Source: Paenibacillus lactis (lineage in GTDB: Bacteria > Bacillota > Bacilli > Paenibacillales > Paenibacillaceae). From it: a stretch of 64,000 nt of DNA. Of the stretch, positions 18,754 to 30,552 are shown piece by piece. Each line of letters begins with the position of its first letter. Position 1 is the stretch's first letter. The stretch spans positions 310,001-374,000 of the forward strand of contig NZ_JAGGKI010000003.1 in assembly GCF_017873605.1 (NCBI RefSeq), written 5' to 3'. A program made the position numbers and the translations under genes. The notes under the pieces were generated by a model, which was given only the letters and a program-made list of their open reading frames with translations, was not told where the DNA came from and did not search any database.

Positions 18754-20776
18754 GCTGGTACACCCCCCATTCTGCAGCGATCACGGCCAGCGCCAGTGCA
18801 GCAAGCCAAGGCATAAGCGAACCGGCCTGGCTGGCCGCTCTGCGCTGCTCTGCAGCCGAAGCGCCGCTGCCTTGATCTCCTCCGCCGGACTTTGCGCCAG
18901 AGCCGGTCTGGCTCACCGCCGGACCTTGCGTCGTGCTCAGGTCCGCTTCGTACGGATCAGCCGTCACCGCAAGCCAGTACGACGTCGTCTCTCCCGCTTC
19001 GTTCTGTTGTTCGAACGCATACAGTCCCGGAACGTCCGGTACCGTCTGCACCGTTGAAATGCCGCTCTCGCTCCGCTGCACCTCGACGGTATCCGGTCCG
19101 TCCGCAAGAGCAAGCCCGCTCTTGGGTACCCACTTGGCGGATACCGCATCAGCCGCTACAGGAATATCCGCCTGGGCCCCGGCCAGGAATCGCCCAAGCC
19201 CGGTCCCTGAGCCGGAAGTCATCCAATCGAGTGCATTATTCACCAATACCGGGAATTCAGGCGACAGAGGCAGATCGCTGTCCTGCAGCAGGAACTGGAA
19301 GGACAATCTCGGGCGGCCTTCCGCCACACCGGCATATACGAGCGGCTGGTCCCCGAGCCGGATGACCGGTTCCCCCCATGCAGGGCGCTGATCGATCAGC
19401 TTGCCGAAATAAACCCCCGACATGGTCAGATAAGAAGTGAGCGGATGCTGGGCCAGCACGGGCCGCCCGCCCTGGCTCCCGACCTTCGGTCCATCTCCGC
19501 CGATGCTCCATAGCGGCGTTCGCCGGGCCAGCTCTGCCCATTTCCCCTGCGTAAAGCCCGCAGTAATGCTTCCGTCCATGACGAGCAGATCAAATTCGCC
19601 GTCCGGTACGGGAGGAATATCCGGTTCTGTGCGGTCATCCTTGCTTCCTTCGCTCCGACCGCCTTCCCCGCTTCCTTCCGAAGCTTGATCGCCTTGATTG
19701 CCCGCCGATCCGTTCACGGCGATCCGGGTCACTTCCGCTCCGCTAAGCTGCAGCGCCTTCTCCAGAAACAGATTGCCTGAGGTTAACAGCAGCACCCTTG
19801 CGGAGCTGCGGCCGGTTCCGAAGGCAAACGATTCATTATCGGCCGCATAGCCATCTTCGGATGCCAGCTCGAGCCGGTAGACCTCCGCAAACGGAAGATC
19901 GGAGAAGGATGCCGTCGCCTTCTTCTTGGGTTCGAGCTCAACGACTCTGCTCGCGAGCAGCTGGCTGTCTCCGTACAGATTTACCTCGACGGAGGAAACC
20001 CCCTCCGCGTTCGAGCTGACCACCGCAACGCCTTCGTACGAAGATCCTGTCCCCCCCTTCGGAGAAACGCCGAACTGCTCGATCGATGCGTTGTGTTTTG
20101 CCGCCCCCTGGATCGTCTCCACCGATACCGGCACCTGGAAGGCTATCGGGACCGGATCCTGCCGCCAATGGCTGTCCGTAAATATGACAACCTCAGCATC
20201 GGGTTCCTCCCTTGTCAATGCCGCGGCAAGCGAGAGCGTCTCCCGATACGATGCCGTACCGTAATAAGGATGCAGCGCTTCAATCGCTTCATCGATCGCG
20301 CCCCGGTCGCTTTCATGGGATACATGCGTTACAGGGCTGGATCCGGTCGACAACAGCGTGATCTTACTCCGTCTCCCCTGATCCCGAACGTAGGCCTTCA
20401 AGCGCTCCTTCATCTGTTCCAATCGGGAGGAGTCCTCTCCTTCCCCGCTGCCTTCAGTCTGCATCTGCGCGCTCATGCTGCCCGAGGTATCGGCAACGAT
20501 GACGATATGGGCGCTGCCTCCGGACACCTGCATAAAGGGCTGCATCAGCGCGAAGACCATCAACGCGGCAGCCAGAAGCTGCAGCCACAGCAGAAGCCGG
20601 TTCTGCAGCTTCTGCCACGGCCTGTTGGCCTCCAGGTTTTTAAGCACTCGCTCCCACAACAGGTGGCTGGGAACCGTTGTATCCACATATTTTCGTTTGA
20701 ACATATACATCAGCATGATGGCCGGCAGCGTTAGACCGAACCATAGGCTCATCCATGATTGAATCCCCACAAACAC
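18737..20776 (-). CDS. BatA-like VWA domain membrane protein
   Basis: 679 residues. The N-terminus is the BatA-type pair of helices (WFGLTLPAIMLMYMFKR and LLLWLQLLAAALMVFALMQPF) followed by a VWA domain with MIDAS DTSGSMS (about 95-101) and FTDSHW. A long extracytoplasmic beta-rich region follows, then a Gly/Ser-rich linker, a C-terminal helix (about 655-670) and a short cytoplasmic end. In MoxR/Bat systems such proteins are thought to be remodelled by the MoxR ATPase. Start GTG 20776 has AAGGAGGG close upstream. The gene is separated from DUF58 by a 529-base repeat-bearing gap. Confidence 0.85.
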   Translation of the reverse strand: MFVGIQSWMSLWFGLTLPAIMLMYMFKRKYVDTTVPSHLLWERVLKNLEANRPWQKLQNRLLLWLQLLAAALMVFALMQPFMQVSGGSAHIVIVADTSGSMSAQMQTEGSGEGEDSSRLEQMKERLKAYVRDQGRRSKITLLSTGSSPVTHVSHESDRGAIDEAIEALHPYYGTASYRETLSLAAALTREEPDAEVVIFTDSHWRQDPVPIAFQVPVSVETIQGAAKHNASIEQFGVSPKGGTGSSYEGVAVVSSNAEGVSSVEVNLYGDSQLLASRVVELEPKKKATASFSDLPFAEVYRLELASEDGYAADNESFAFGTGRSSARVLLLTSGNLFLEKALQLSGAEVTRIAVNGSAGNQGDQASEGSGEGGRSEGSKDDRTEPDIPPVPDGEFDLLVMDGSITAGFTQGKWAELARRTPLWSIGGDGPKVGSQGGRPVLAQHPLTSYLTMSGVYFGKLIDQRPAWGEPVIRLGDQPLVYAGVAEGRPRLSFQFLLQDSDLPLSPEFPVLVNNALDWMTSGSGTGLGRFLAGAQADIPVAADAVSAKWVPKSGLALADGPDTVEVQRSESGISTVQTVPDVPGLYAFEQQNEAGETTSYWLAVTADPYEADLSTTQGPAVSQTGSGAKSGGGDQGSGASAAEQRRAASQAGSLMPWLAALALAVIAAEWGVYQRGRSI

Positions 20777-21305
20777 GTTCCCTCCTTACTCCCATACCGC
20801 AATCTTGTTCACGCGGCGCGGCCCGCGGGACCACTCACCTTGCTCGCACTCGCCACTGGCGGCACGCCATGGGCACAACTTGCTAACTCGCACTCGCTCC
20901 CTTGTGGCAGTCCACGGCACAACTTGCCTGCTCGCACTCGCATCCTGTTGGCAGTCCACACAGAACCTGCCTGCTCGGACTCGCATCCTGTTGGCAGTCC
21001 ACACAGAACCTGCCTGCTCGCGCTCGCTTCCTGGTGGCAGTCCACACAGAACTTACCTGCTCGCACTCGCTCCCTGGTGGCAGCCTGCCTAGGACACTGT
21101 GCGTTTCTCCCTGTGCGCACGATGCATAAATTCGAGGCATACTTGGATCGCTCTTGAGGCTTGCCCGAAGCCTGCTGCCACCTTACCATCGCCCCTACTG
21201 CCGCAGCCCGGCAAGCCCTTCCGGGAAAGTGCGGGCGGTCCATAGTTTAGAACGAGCGGCCCGCTATGGCTCCACGGGTTGAAGCCTAGCTGGATGCAGC
21301 AGATG
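20777..21305. other. 529-base gap inside the MoxR/VWA operon, no convincing gene
   Basis: All open frames here carry the repeat out of frame with itself (unit not a multiple of three) and none has a good RBS. The gap separates DUF58 and BatA-like genes that are otherwise co-directional. Confidence 0.6.
20843..21090. repeat. 43-44 bp tandem repeat, about 5.5 copies
   Basis: Units begin CTCGCACTCG at 20843, 20887, 20931, 20974 (CTCGGACTCG), 21017 (CTCGCGCTCG) and 21060. Each has a core TGGCAGTCCACACAGAACCT or close variant and ends TGCCTG. Spacing is 44, 44, 43, 43 and 43. There is no variable spacer between units, so it is not CRISPR. Confidence 0.9.
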
Positions 21306-22259
21306 CTAGCTTGAGACTACTCCCGCACCCGCCAGCACGCCAAACATGGCATCCCGCAGCGGCATGTCGGCCGGAATGAGCACGTAGGTCATCCCGCGCT
21401 CCGCACAGACGCCGGACAGCATATGGCGGTAACGCTCCAGCTCGGCTTTGTACGCTTCCAGCACCTTGCCCGTCAAGGCTACTTCCTTCCCGCTGTGCGT
21501 CTCGCTGTCAATCAGGCGAAGATCGCCGGTCAGCTTGGGGTCGAGCTCCTCCCGGGACAAAATATGGACCAGCACAACCTCCTGCCCGCTGCCGGCCAGC
21601 AGGGACAGCGCCCTGAGCAGCTCATCCTCGCCGCCTTCGAGCCAAAAATCCGAAAACACCCAGGTCATGCCCGGATGCCTTGGCAGCGCGCCGGGCTGTC
21701 CGAGCGCAGCGGCAAGGCTCCCTTCACCGCCGGTCTGCGCGCCCTGCAAGAACGAGAACAGCCGGTGCGCCGAACCTTTGCCCCGCATCACGGGCAGGCG
21801 GGCGGACAAGGTGCGGCTGTAGCAGGCAATCTGAAGCCGGTCGTATGAGGAGAGCGCCATGTATCCGACGCTTGCCGCCAGCTGGCGGGCAAGCCGCCAT
21901 TTGGGGCTGCCGTGGACCGCCTGATCCGCCGCTCCCTCCGGACGTTCCCCTTCCGCAGACGATATCACCGCTCCCATCGATGCGGAGCAATCGACGAAGA
22001 TGCTGACCGTCAGCTCCTGTTCGTCCATGAACTGGCGGACAAACGCTTTACCGGTACGGGAATACACGCCCCAGTCGAACCTGCGCACATCGTCGCCGGG
22101 CGTGTACAGGCGATAATCGGCGAATTCGAGCGAGGAGCCGAGGCGGCGGGACCGCCGCTTCCCCTGCTGGGTTCCCGCAACCCGCCGCTTCGCGGACAGC
22201 GTGAGCCGCTCAAGCCGCGGAAGCCATTCCGGCGGAAGCAAATGACCGGCGCCGCTCAC
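21306..22259 (-). CDS. DUF58 domain-containing protein
   Basis: 317 residues. The DUF58 core is clear: SLEFADYRLYTPGDDVRRFDWGVYSRTGKAFVRQF followed by a VWA-like fold with DCSASMG (about 110). No membrane segment. In MoxR operons the DUF58 protein is a partner of the ATPase. GTG start overlaps the MoxR stop (GTGA), indicating coupled translation. The same ordering is found in the Bacillus yeaC-yeaD pair. Confidence 0.92.
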   Translation of the reverse strand: MSGAGHLLPPEWLPRLERLTLSAKRRVAGTQQGKRRSRRLGSSLEFADYRLYTPGDDVRRFDWGVYSRTGKAFVRQFMDEQELTVSIFVDCSASMGAVISSAEGERPEGAADQAVHGSPKWRLARQLAASVGYMALSSYDRLQIACYSRTLSARLPVMRGKGSAHRLFSFLQGAQTGGEGSLAAALGQPGALPRHPGMTWVFSDFWLEGGEDELLRALSLLAGSGQEVVLVHILSREELDPKLTGDLRLIDSETHSGKEVALTGKVLEAYKAELERYRHMLSGVCAERGMTYVLIPADMPLRDAMFGVLAGAGVVSS

Positions 22260-23245
22260 GCGGAGGCCTCCAGCGCCTGCAGCACCTCTTGGATGACCTG
22301 ATCCGTCGTCATTCCGATCGCCTGCCCCTCAAAGTTCAGGAACAGCCTGTGGCGCAGCGCTGGCAGCGCGACCGCCCGGATATCCCCGGTGGATACATGC
22401 ATCCGCCCGCTGCACAACGCCCGGACCTTGCCGACCGAGATGATGGACTGAATGCCGCGGGGACCGGAGCCGAATTGGACGTATTTTTTGACCGCCTCCG
22501 GCGCGGACGCCTCCTCAGGATGCGTCATCATGAGCAGTCGGACCGCATAATCCAGTATTTCATCCGCGACCAGCACTTCCTTCGCCCCCCGCTGGATCTC
22601 CAGCAGGTCATCGCCCGTCATTTGCCGCTCGACCTGGAACGTATGCGACGACGTTGTCCGCTTTACGATCTCCTTCAATTCGTCGGCACTTGGATAAGAT
22701 ACTTCAATCTTCAGCAGGAACCGGTCCAGCTGCGCCTCCGGCAGGGGATAGGTTCCCTCGTTCTCGAGCGGGTTTTGCGTAGCCAATACGAAGAAGGGGT
22801 TAGGCAGACGGTGCGTTTCCCCGCCTACCGTCACCGTCTTCTCCTGCATGGCCTCGAGCAGGGCCGACTGAGTTTTCGGCGTAGCCCGGTTAATCTCATC
22901 AGCCAGCACGATGCTGCTGAAGAGCGGCCCCTTTTGAAAGGTCATCCCCGTGCTTCCATGCTGCCCGAACGACAAAATATTCGTGCCCGTAATGTCGCTC
23001 GGCATTAAGTCCGGCGTGAATTGGATCCGGGAGAACGACAGGTCCAGCGCATCGGAGACGGTGCGGACGAGCATCGTTTTTCCAAGTCCCGGTATCCCCT
23101 CCAGAAGGGCGTGGCCTCCGGCAAAGATACACCAGAGCATTTGCTCCACGACCTCCTGCTGTCCGACAATGACCTTGCCGATATGTTCCCTCAGTCCAGA
23201 AATGCTCTCCATCCATTCCTGGGGTCTCACTGCAATATCCGACAT
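22256..23245 (-). CDS. MoxR family AAA+ ATPase
   Basis: 329 residues. Walker A EGIPGLGKTMLVRT (about 48), Walker B IVLADEINR (about 110), sensor/arginine-finger region FLLKIEVSYP and a C-terminal lid helix bundle. MoxR ATPases act as chaperones for VWA-containing partners; here three VWA-like partners follow. RBS GGAGGTTT precedes ATG 23245. Confidence 0.95.
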   Translation of the reverse strand: MSDIAVRPQEWMESISGLREHIGKVIVGQQEVVEQMLWCIFAGGHALLEGIPGLGKTMLVRTVSDALDLSFSRIQFTPDLMPSDITGTNILSFGQHGSTGMTFQKGPLFSSIVLADEINRATPKTQSALLEAMQEKTVTVGGETHRLPNPFFVLATQNPLENEGTYPLPEAQLDRFLLKIEVSYPSADELKEIVKRTTSSHTFQVERQMTGDDLLEIQRGAKEVLVADEILDYAVRLLMMTHPEEASAPEAVKKYVQFGSGPRGIQSIISVGKVRALCSGRMHVSTGDIRAVALPALRHRLFLNFEGQAIGMTTDQVIQEVLQALEASA

Positions 23246-23312
23246 GGATTAAACCTCCGTCTTCTAAATAAATTCAACGTTCGCTGCAGCCGGTTATTTA
23301 GCCGCTAAAGCC

Positions 23313-24998
<1,686 letters not shown>

Positions 24999-25059
24999 TT
25001 ATTTCTCCTCCTTCAGATCCTTTAAATGCTTTCAGGTCAGATCCGTTGCATAACCTTCA

Positions 25060-26007
25060 TTACACACCATTTTCGGACGTACTGTGATCCTGCGGAAGCT
25101 GTTCGGCAGGCTCCTCACCCTTTCTTCGCCGAGCGACAGGCCGGATGTTCCGAATGGCAATCCAGAGCGCGAGCACGATAACGACCGAGTACACAATGAC
25201 AAACTCGAGCCACAGCTCAATCGGCGCTTTGCTGTTCAGATTGCCGCCATAGAGCAGAAAGGCCTCCTTCGAGAACGAAGAGTCGAACAGGCTCATCATC
25301 GCTCCGGCCGGATTCAAGCCCAGCAGATAGCCGACCCAGGAGTGGGTGCCTGCGACAGGAGGCTGTCCTGTCACATACATATTCCGCTGCTCGATGCCCA
25401 TAAAAAACAAATAGAGAAGACCCGTCACCAAGAAAATGATAAGTCCCACGCCATATGTCACGATGATGGCCACAATCGTCCGTTTGAACAGCGTCGAGAA
25501 CATGACGCCGAGCGCTCCAAGAAGCAGCATCACAAACAGATAGAATAGAAAGACCGATATCAGCTGCTTCGGCGATATGCCGCCATACAGAAACACGATG
25601 CTGTACACCGGCAGCGTCGCCAGCACGATCAGCGCCATGAAGCTGAGCGCGGACACCAGCTTGCTGAGCACGATCGTTGACGAGCTTTGCTGGGTCGTCA
25701 GCAGCATGCTCAGCGTCTGCTTCTCGCGCTCGCTGCTGATGACGCCGGCCGTCAATGCCGGGGCCATGAAGGCGATCAGCACCAGCTGGGCAAAGCTCAG
25801 CACATAGAACATCATCTGGCTTACCTGCGGATCGAATCGCTGCGGTCCCCGGTTGCCCAAGTACAGAAACAAATAAATGAAACCCATCGCAATCGTGCCG
25901 AGCGCCAGTATATAAAACAACACCGACAGCATCGAACGGGTCGAACGCATCCGCAGCCGGAATTCCTTGTCGATTACCGGATTGATCAATCTTCTGCTCC
26001 AATTCAT
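25060..26007 (-). CDS. ABC-2 type transporter permease
   Basis: 315 residues with about six hydrophobic helices in the ABC-2/ABC2_membrane_5 pattern: N-terminal cytoplasmic NPVIDKEFRLRMRSTRSMLSV, the FMAPALTAGVISSEREKQTLSMLLTTQ intracellular motif and C-terminal helices. Partner of the ATPase just upstream (ATGA overlap). Such exporters move lipids, polysaccharides or drugs; the substrate here is unknown. Confidence 0.92.
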   Translation of the reverse strand: MNWSRRLINPVIDKEFRLRMRSTRSMLSVLFYILALGTIAMGFIYLFLYLGNRGPQRFDPQVSQMMFYVLSFAQLVLIAFMAPALTAGVISSEREKQTLSMLLTTQQSSSTIVLSKLVSALSFMALIVLATLPVYSIVFLYGGISPKQLISVFLFYLFVMLLLGALGVMFSTLFKRTIVAIIVTYGVGLIIFLVTGLLYLFFMGIEQRNMYVTGQPPVAGTHSWVGYLLGLNPAGAMMSLFDSSFSKEAFLLYGGNLNSKAPIELWLEFVIVYSVVIVLALWIAIRNIRPVARRRKGEEPAEQLPQDHSTSENGV

Positions 26008-26933
26008 TCGCGGGGGCCTCCTTTCGTAATTTCGAGAAATACGTCCTCCAGATTGCTCTGCGCTTCCTGGAACGAGACAATCGGAATTTCCCAGGAGATC
26101 ACCTTCCGCAGAAGCTCGCTCTGCTGTACATCGTCGCCGCTGTAATGAACGTGAACCCCGGTGTTGTCCGTCAAGACGGACGTCACAAGCGGCTCATCCC
26201 GCAGCTTTTCGGCCAGCTCCTCACCTCGCTCGAGCGTGCGGATATGGATGACTTTTGTAACCCGCAGACGGTTCTGGATATCGGATACCTTGCCCTGCGC
26301 CACCATTTCGCCGTGCTCAATGACGCCGATTTCATCCACCATTTCCGCCAGCTCCGGCAAAATATGCGATGAGATGATAATCGTCTTGCCCATCTGCTTC
26401 AATTCCTTCAGAATTTCGCGCATTTCGATCCGCGCCCGCGGATCGAGCCCCGACGCCGGCTCATCCAGAATGAGGACCTCCGGATCATGAACAAGACAGC
26501 GGGCAAGGCATAATCGCTGCTTCATCCCCCGCGAGAGGCTGTCTACATACGTATCCGCCTTATCGGTCAGGTTAACCAGCTCCAGCAGCTGCGGAATGAG
26601 CTGCTCGCGCTCGGCGCGGGGAATCCCGTAGCTCGCTCCATAAAAATGCAAATACTCCGTAGCTTTCAGCTGATCATAAACGCCGAAGAAATCCGGCATA
26701 TAGCCGATCCGTTTGCGAACTTCCTTCGGATGCCGGGTAACATCGTAGCCGCCTACCTTGGCGACACCGGAGGTTGGCAGCATCAGCGTAGCCAAAATCG
26801 ACATCGTCGTCGATTTGCCTGCCCCATTCGGTCCGACGAATCCGAATACGGTACCCTTCTCAATGTAGAGGCTGATATCCTTTAATGCATGGAATGTTCC
26901 GTATCGTTTGCTCAGATTCCGAATCTCAATCAT
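26004..26933 (-). CDS. ABC transporter ATP-binding protein
   Basis: 309-residue ATPase. Walker A GPNGAGKST (about 35-43), Q-loop MPDFFGVYDQL, signature LSRGMKQRLCLARCL (about 133) and Walker B EVLILDEPASGLDPRARIEMR. The C-terminal ~90 residues form the small accessory domain of exporter ATPases. It overlaps both neighbours by ATGA, so the three genes are translationally coupled. Confidence 0.94.
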   Translation of the reverse strand: MIEIRNLSKRYGTFHALKDISLYIEKGTVFGFVGPNGAGKSTTMSILATLMLPTSGVAKVGGYDVTRHPKEVRKRIGYMPDFFGVYDQLKATEYLHFYGASYGIPRAEREQLIPQLLELVNLTDKADTYVDSLSRGMKQRLCLARCLVHDPEVLILDEPASGLDPRARIEMREILKELKQMGKTIIISSHILPELAEMVDEIGVIEHGEMVAQGKVSDIQNRLRVTKVIHIRTLERGEELAEKLRDEPLVTSVLTDNTGVHVHYSGDDVQQSELLRKVISWEIPIVSFQEAQSNLEDVFLEITKGGPRE

Positions 26934-29290
26934 GGCTTAACCTCCCCCTTTACAGACAGCTCCGGCATTTGGAAATTGGTTTGATCGTTAGCATTCAGCA
27001 TGAACCGGATGCGGTTGTTCAAGATATACCGTTCAGGGTTCTCCGTGACCTTCAGCTCATTCCCGGATCCATTGACCGGCTCCCACTCATTCTTCTGCGC
27101 ATTCCAGATTTCCATCTTGACATTGTTGTTTGGCTTGATGCCTTTAATGGAAAATTCGGAATAGACGACCTCCTGGTCGGAAATCAGCGGGAATTCCGCA
27201 ATGAGGGAACCTTGCCCAAGCTCGATGCCATTTCCATATGCATTGAATATCGGTGCGTTCACCTGTGAAATTTCCGGTGCGAGGAAGCCGTAAGGAACGT
27301 TAATCTTCCCGCTTGTGCCCCATGTCATGGCCACCGGCTGTACCCAGAAATTCAACTGGTCGCTTCGTACCGCTTGCTTCTTGAGTGTATAATTCGTCAA
27401 GTGTTCGGTGTTCCATCCGAGAACAAACGCTTTGTCGGTGTTGACCGTTCCTTTCGAAAAGGTGTAGTTGGATATAATGTCCCGCTGTCTATATTTGTCA
27501 TCGTTCTGCGAGTACGGGTACAGCATTCCGGCGATATCCCCGCCCATGAAGTTCAAAATCTGCTTCGGATCCTGAGGGATCGGAGCGGATCCTCCTTTCG
27601 GAATATCGCCAAGCTTATAGCCTTTGCCCCCGATTACCAGCACCACTTCGGTAAGATCGCCGGTCGTGTCGTTCATGACCGTTCCCGACAGCTGCCCCTT
27701 GGCATCCAGCTTCAAATCCGTCTCCATCCGTCCGAGCTCCTCGGGGCTCCCGGATTCGGCCCACACCTTGGCGAGCGACCACTGGGACATATCGCGCAGT
27801 TCTACCGTCGTCGAGTCCGGGTTCTTTCGGACAAAGCTCTTGCTCTCGTCCATTCCTCCGCCGAAAGAGGAACGGGAACCTGACGTTCTCAAATACATGC
27901 CGCTCGGAAATTCCAGCTCATAATTGCCGCTGCGCGGGGTAAAGAACGCGGTGGCCGTCGTTTTGACAGCACTGCCGTGGCCGTTCATCTCAACGATATT
28001 GATCGTATGCGCCAATTCCTTGGTCTTGTCTGCGGAACCGGCCATATACACCGCGCCGCTGGCGATGAAGGCGATGATCGGGATCAGGAACCAGGCCCAT
28101 TCCCGTTTGTCGAACTTTTTCAAGATAAAATAGAGCACCGGCGCCACGACGACGGCGTAAATGATGAGCATCCACAGCAGCGGTGTAAATGAAGGCATCG
28201 ATAAGGACGGGAAATAGTCCAGCACATAGTTCAGATTGTCGATCAGCGGGTTGTAGTACATATTTTGCGACCCGACCGGCAGACTGCCTTGCAAGACGGA
28301 TGTCCATACAGCAGGATGACCGGCCCATGAGCTGACCGGCTCCATGGCCAGATCGTATGCGGCATACTGCACCTTGCCCTGACCATAGTCGTGGACGGCA
28401 ACGAGCGGTTCATTTGAAGCTTGAATCTCCGTTTTCGCATCCTTTACCGGAGTGGCCGTGGAGATGGTAAAGTCCCCGTCCAGCTTCAGCGGCTTGCCGC
28501 CAAGCTTCTCCAGCTCCGGCAGCGCTGTAACTGCCGTCGTACCGTCAGCCGTTACCGGCGCAATCTCGGCAAACGGTGCCGCCGTCTTGGCATAGCCTGC
28601 TCCGCCTGCGAGAACGAGCGTCCCTCCGCCGTTCACCCAGCCGACAATCGCTTGACGCTGCGGCTCCGACAGCGTATCGGATGCAAAATTGTTGATAACC
28701 AGCACATCAAGCCCGCTTAGCAGCATGGCGTCAACCGGAATGCCCGCCGCCTTCAACGGTATAATGTTGACGCTCGTGCCTTTGCCGTTGAGCACGTTCA
28801 TGAAATTCATGGTGTCCGGGTCATCCGACAGCACGCCGATCAGGGCTCCGTTATACGGATTCGCCTGCACGTAATTTTTTCCGGATGCAAACGGGATCGG
28901 CTTCCCCTTCTTATAAGATTCCTCATAGAACAGAATCTGGTTGTTATCTTTATTCAGGATCGTGCCCGGCAGCCCGAGGACGACTTCCTTCGGTGTATCC
29001 TTCGGCAGCTCGACATGCTGCACGTAGGAGGTATGAAAGCCTGCGCCGTTCTGGCTCTGTATCTGTAAGACGATATCGCCGGAGATGTCCTGGTCGCTCG
29101 TAAGCGTCAGCTTGAGCGGGTTCCATTTATCAAACTTTACCTTACCTTCATAACCGACTTCACTCTTGATGGAAATGCCGGGCCCGTCGGCAAAGACCAG
29201 CTGCGCCGGCAGGGCCAAAGACAGCATGGCTGTGATCAGCAGCGCAGCAAGCGGCAGCATCATCCGCATTCTTCGTGTATAAAACGACAA
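26930..29290 (-). CDS. secreted/membrane-anchored protein with GATase-like domain, first gene of the MoxR/VWA operon
   Basis: About 786 residues. An N-terminal signal segment (MMLPLAALLITAMLSLALPAQLVFA) is followed by an extracytoplasmic beta domain (about 40-135), a GATase1-like fold (LIGVLSDDPDTMNFMNVL...GTLVLAGG) lacking a recognisable catalytic Cys, two membrane helices near residues 370-425 and a long C-terminal extracytoplasmic beta region. TTG at 29290 has GAGGGG 9 bases upstream; a TTG at 29311 has none. The architecture parallels the GATase part of the 1008-residue VWA protein, suggesting joint work at the membrane. Function unknown. Confidence 0.75.
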   Translation of the reverse strand: MSFYTRRMRMMLPLAALLITAMLSLALPAQLVFADGPGISIKSEVGYEGKVKFDKWNPLKLTLTSDQDISGDIVLQIQSQNGAGFHTSYVQHVELPKDTPKEVVLGLPGTILNKDNNQILFYEESYKKGKPIPFASGKNYVQANPYNGALIGVLSDDPDTMNFMNVLNGKGTSVNIIPLKAAGIPVDAMLLSGLDVLVINNFASDTLSEPQRQAIVGWVNGGGTLVLAGGAGYAKTAAPFAEIAPVTADGTTAVTALPELEKLGGKPLKLDGDFTISTATPVKDAKTEIQASNEPLVAVHDYGQGKVQYAAYDLAMEPVSSWAGHPAVWTSVLQGSLPVGSQNMYYNPLIDNLNYVLDYFPSLSMPSFTPLLWMLIIYAVVVAPVLYFILKKFDKREWAWFLIPIIAFIASGAVYMAGSADKTKELAHTINIVEMNGHGSAVKTTATAFFTPRSGNYELEFPSGMYLRTSGSRSSFGGGMDESKSFVRKNPDSTTVELRDMSQWSLAKVWAESGSPEELGRMETDLKLDAKGQLSGTVMNDTTGDLTEVVLVIGGKGYKLGDIPKGGSAPIPQDPKQILNFMGGDIAGMLYPYSQNDDKYRQRDIISNYTFSKGTVNTDKAFVLGWNTEHLTNYTLKKQAVRSDQLNFWVQPVAMTWGTSGKINVPYGFLAPEISQVNAPIFNAYGNGIELGQGSLIAEFPLISDQEVVYSEFSIKGIKPNNNVKMEIWNAQKNEWEPVNGSGNELKVTENPERYILNNRIRFMLNANDQTNFQMPELSVKGEVKP

Positions 29291-29521
29291 CTGATGATTC
29301 CCCTCTCCCAATGTTTAATGTTTTTTTGATGATGTAATCCCTGGTGTTCCCCTTACTTCCATCTGCGTATAAGCAGCATTCTGGAGCAATCTGTAACCGA
29401 TCTCGCGGTTCGAATATAAAGACGAGTCCATATTGGAAAAAGTTTGACCTTTTTTTCCGTTACCGGTTCAAAAAAGTCGCGTTCCGATCCAAACCATTCC
29501 ATAAAATGATCCCCTGCATGT

Positions 29522-29551
29522 AAAAAATCCCGCCCCAAAAAGGAGCGGGAT
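29522..29551 (-). terminator. intrinsic terminator of purU
   Basis: ATCCCGCTCC pairs with GGGGCGGGAT around a T5 loop and runs into TTTTTTA on the minus strand. It is 100 bases past the purU stop and also insulates the MoxR operon from it. Confidence 0.85.
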
Positions 29552-29652
29552 CTTCAGTCTATCCATTGCAGCGTTAAAGTGTCAGGCTGCTCCATTGTAG
29601 TACGGTGTCGAGACTATATGGATGACTTCGCTAAGCTGATTATTTTGTACGT

Positions 29653-30552
29653 TTAGTTAAATACAACCGTCTTGTTGTTATGCACCAAAATCCGATCCTC
29701 AACATGCCATTTCACGGCTCTTGCCAGCACAACGCGTTCAATCGTACGGCCGATGCGCTTGAGCTCGTTGACGTCGTCGCGATGGCTCACCCGCTGCACG
29801 TCCTGTTCGATGATCGGACCGCCGTCAAGCTCTTCGGTTACGTAGTGAGCAGTGGCACCGATGATTTTGACACCCCGGTTATAAGCTTGTGCATAAGGCT
29901 TGCCGCCGACAAATGCAGGCAGGAAGGAATGATGGATGTTAATGATCCGGTTGCGGTAATGCTCGATGAACGTCGGCGAAATAATTTGCATATAGCGCGC
30001 CAAAATGATGACGTCGATATCGTCGCCGATCGTCTCCAGCTGCCGCTTCTCCGCCTCCTGCTTCGTCTCCGGCGTTACCGGAATATGGTGATACGGAATG
30101 CCGAAGGATTCCACGTACTCCCTCATGTCCGGGTGATTGCTCACGACCAGGGCGATATCGGCATCAAGATCTCCCGCCTGCCATTGCCAGAGAAGCTCTA
30201 CGAGACAGTGATCCTCTTTGGAAACGAATATCGCAAGGCGCTTTTTGCGCGCGGCATGGTAAATTTTCCATTCCATCCTGAATTGGTCCGCAATCGAGCG
30301 GAACGATTCCTCCAGCTGCGGCAGCTTGGACGTAAGATCCTCCAGGTCAAATTCGACGCGGATAAAGAACATGCCGCCGTCAGGATCCATGGTGTACTGG
30401 TCCGACTGCACGATGTTCGCGCCATGCTGATACAGAAACTGGGAGACCGCCGCTACAATCCCTGGTCCGTCCGGGCAGGAGATGAGCATACGGGCTCGGT
30501 TAGGATATTGGTCCGCAGGGGATGGCCGGTCTTTCTTGATGTGAATTTCCAT
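29653..30552 (-). CDS. purU: formyltetrahydrofolate deformylase
   Basis: 299 residues. The N-terminal ACT domain (ARMLISCPDGPGIVAAVSQFLYQHGANIVQSDQY, about 20-100) precedes the formyltransferase-like domain, with ARYMQIISPTFIEHYRNRIINIHHSFLPAF and IGATAHYVTEELDGGPIIEQD. It hydrolyses 10-formyl-THF to formate and THF, supplying formate to PurT and balancing one-carbon pools. RBS GGAGG upstream of ATG 30552. It is monocistronic by position. Confidence 0.96.
   Translation of the reverse strand: MEIHIKKDRPSPADQYPNRARMLISCPDGPGIVAAVSQFLYQHGANIVQSDQYTMDPDGGMFFIRVEFDLEDLTSKLPQLEESFRSIADQFRMEWKIYHAARKKRLAIFVSKEDHCLVELLWQWQAGDLDADIALVVSNHPDMREYVESFGIPYHHIPVTPETKQEAEKRQLETIGDDIDVIILARYMQIISPTFIEHYRNRIINIHHSFLPAFVGGKPYAQAYNRGVKIIGATAHYVTEELDGGPIIEQDVQRVSHRDDVNELKRIGRTIERVVLARAVKWHVEDRILVHNNKTVVFN

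Noticed and set aside
20759..21243. open frames across the 43-bp repeats
   Set aside because: The repeat unit is not a multiple of three, frames change between units and no RBS is present. Also not CRISPR: no unique spacers.
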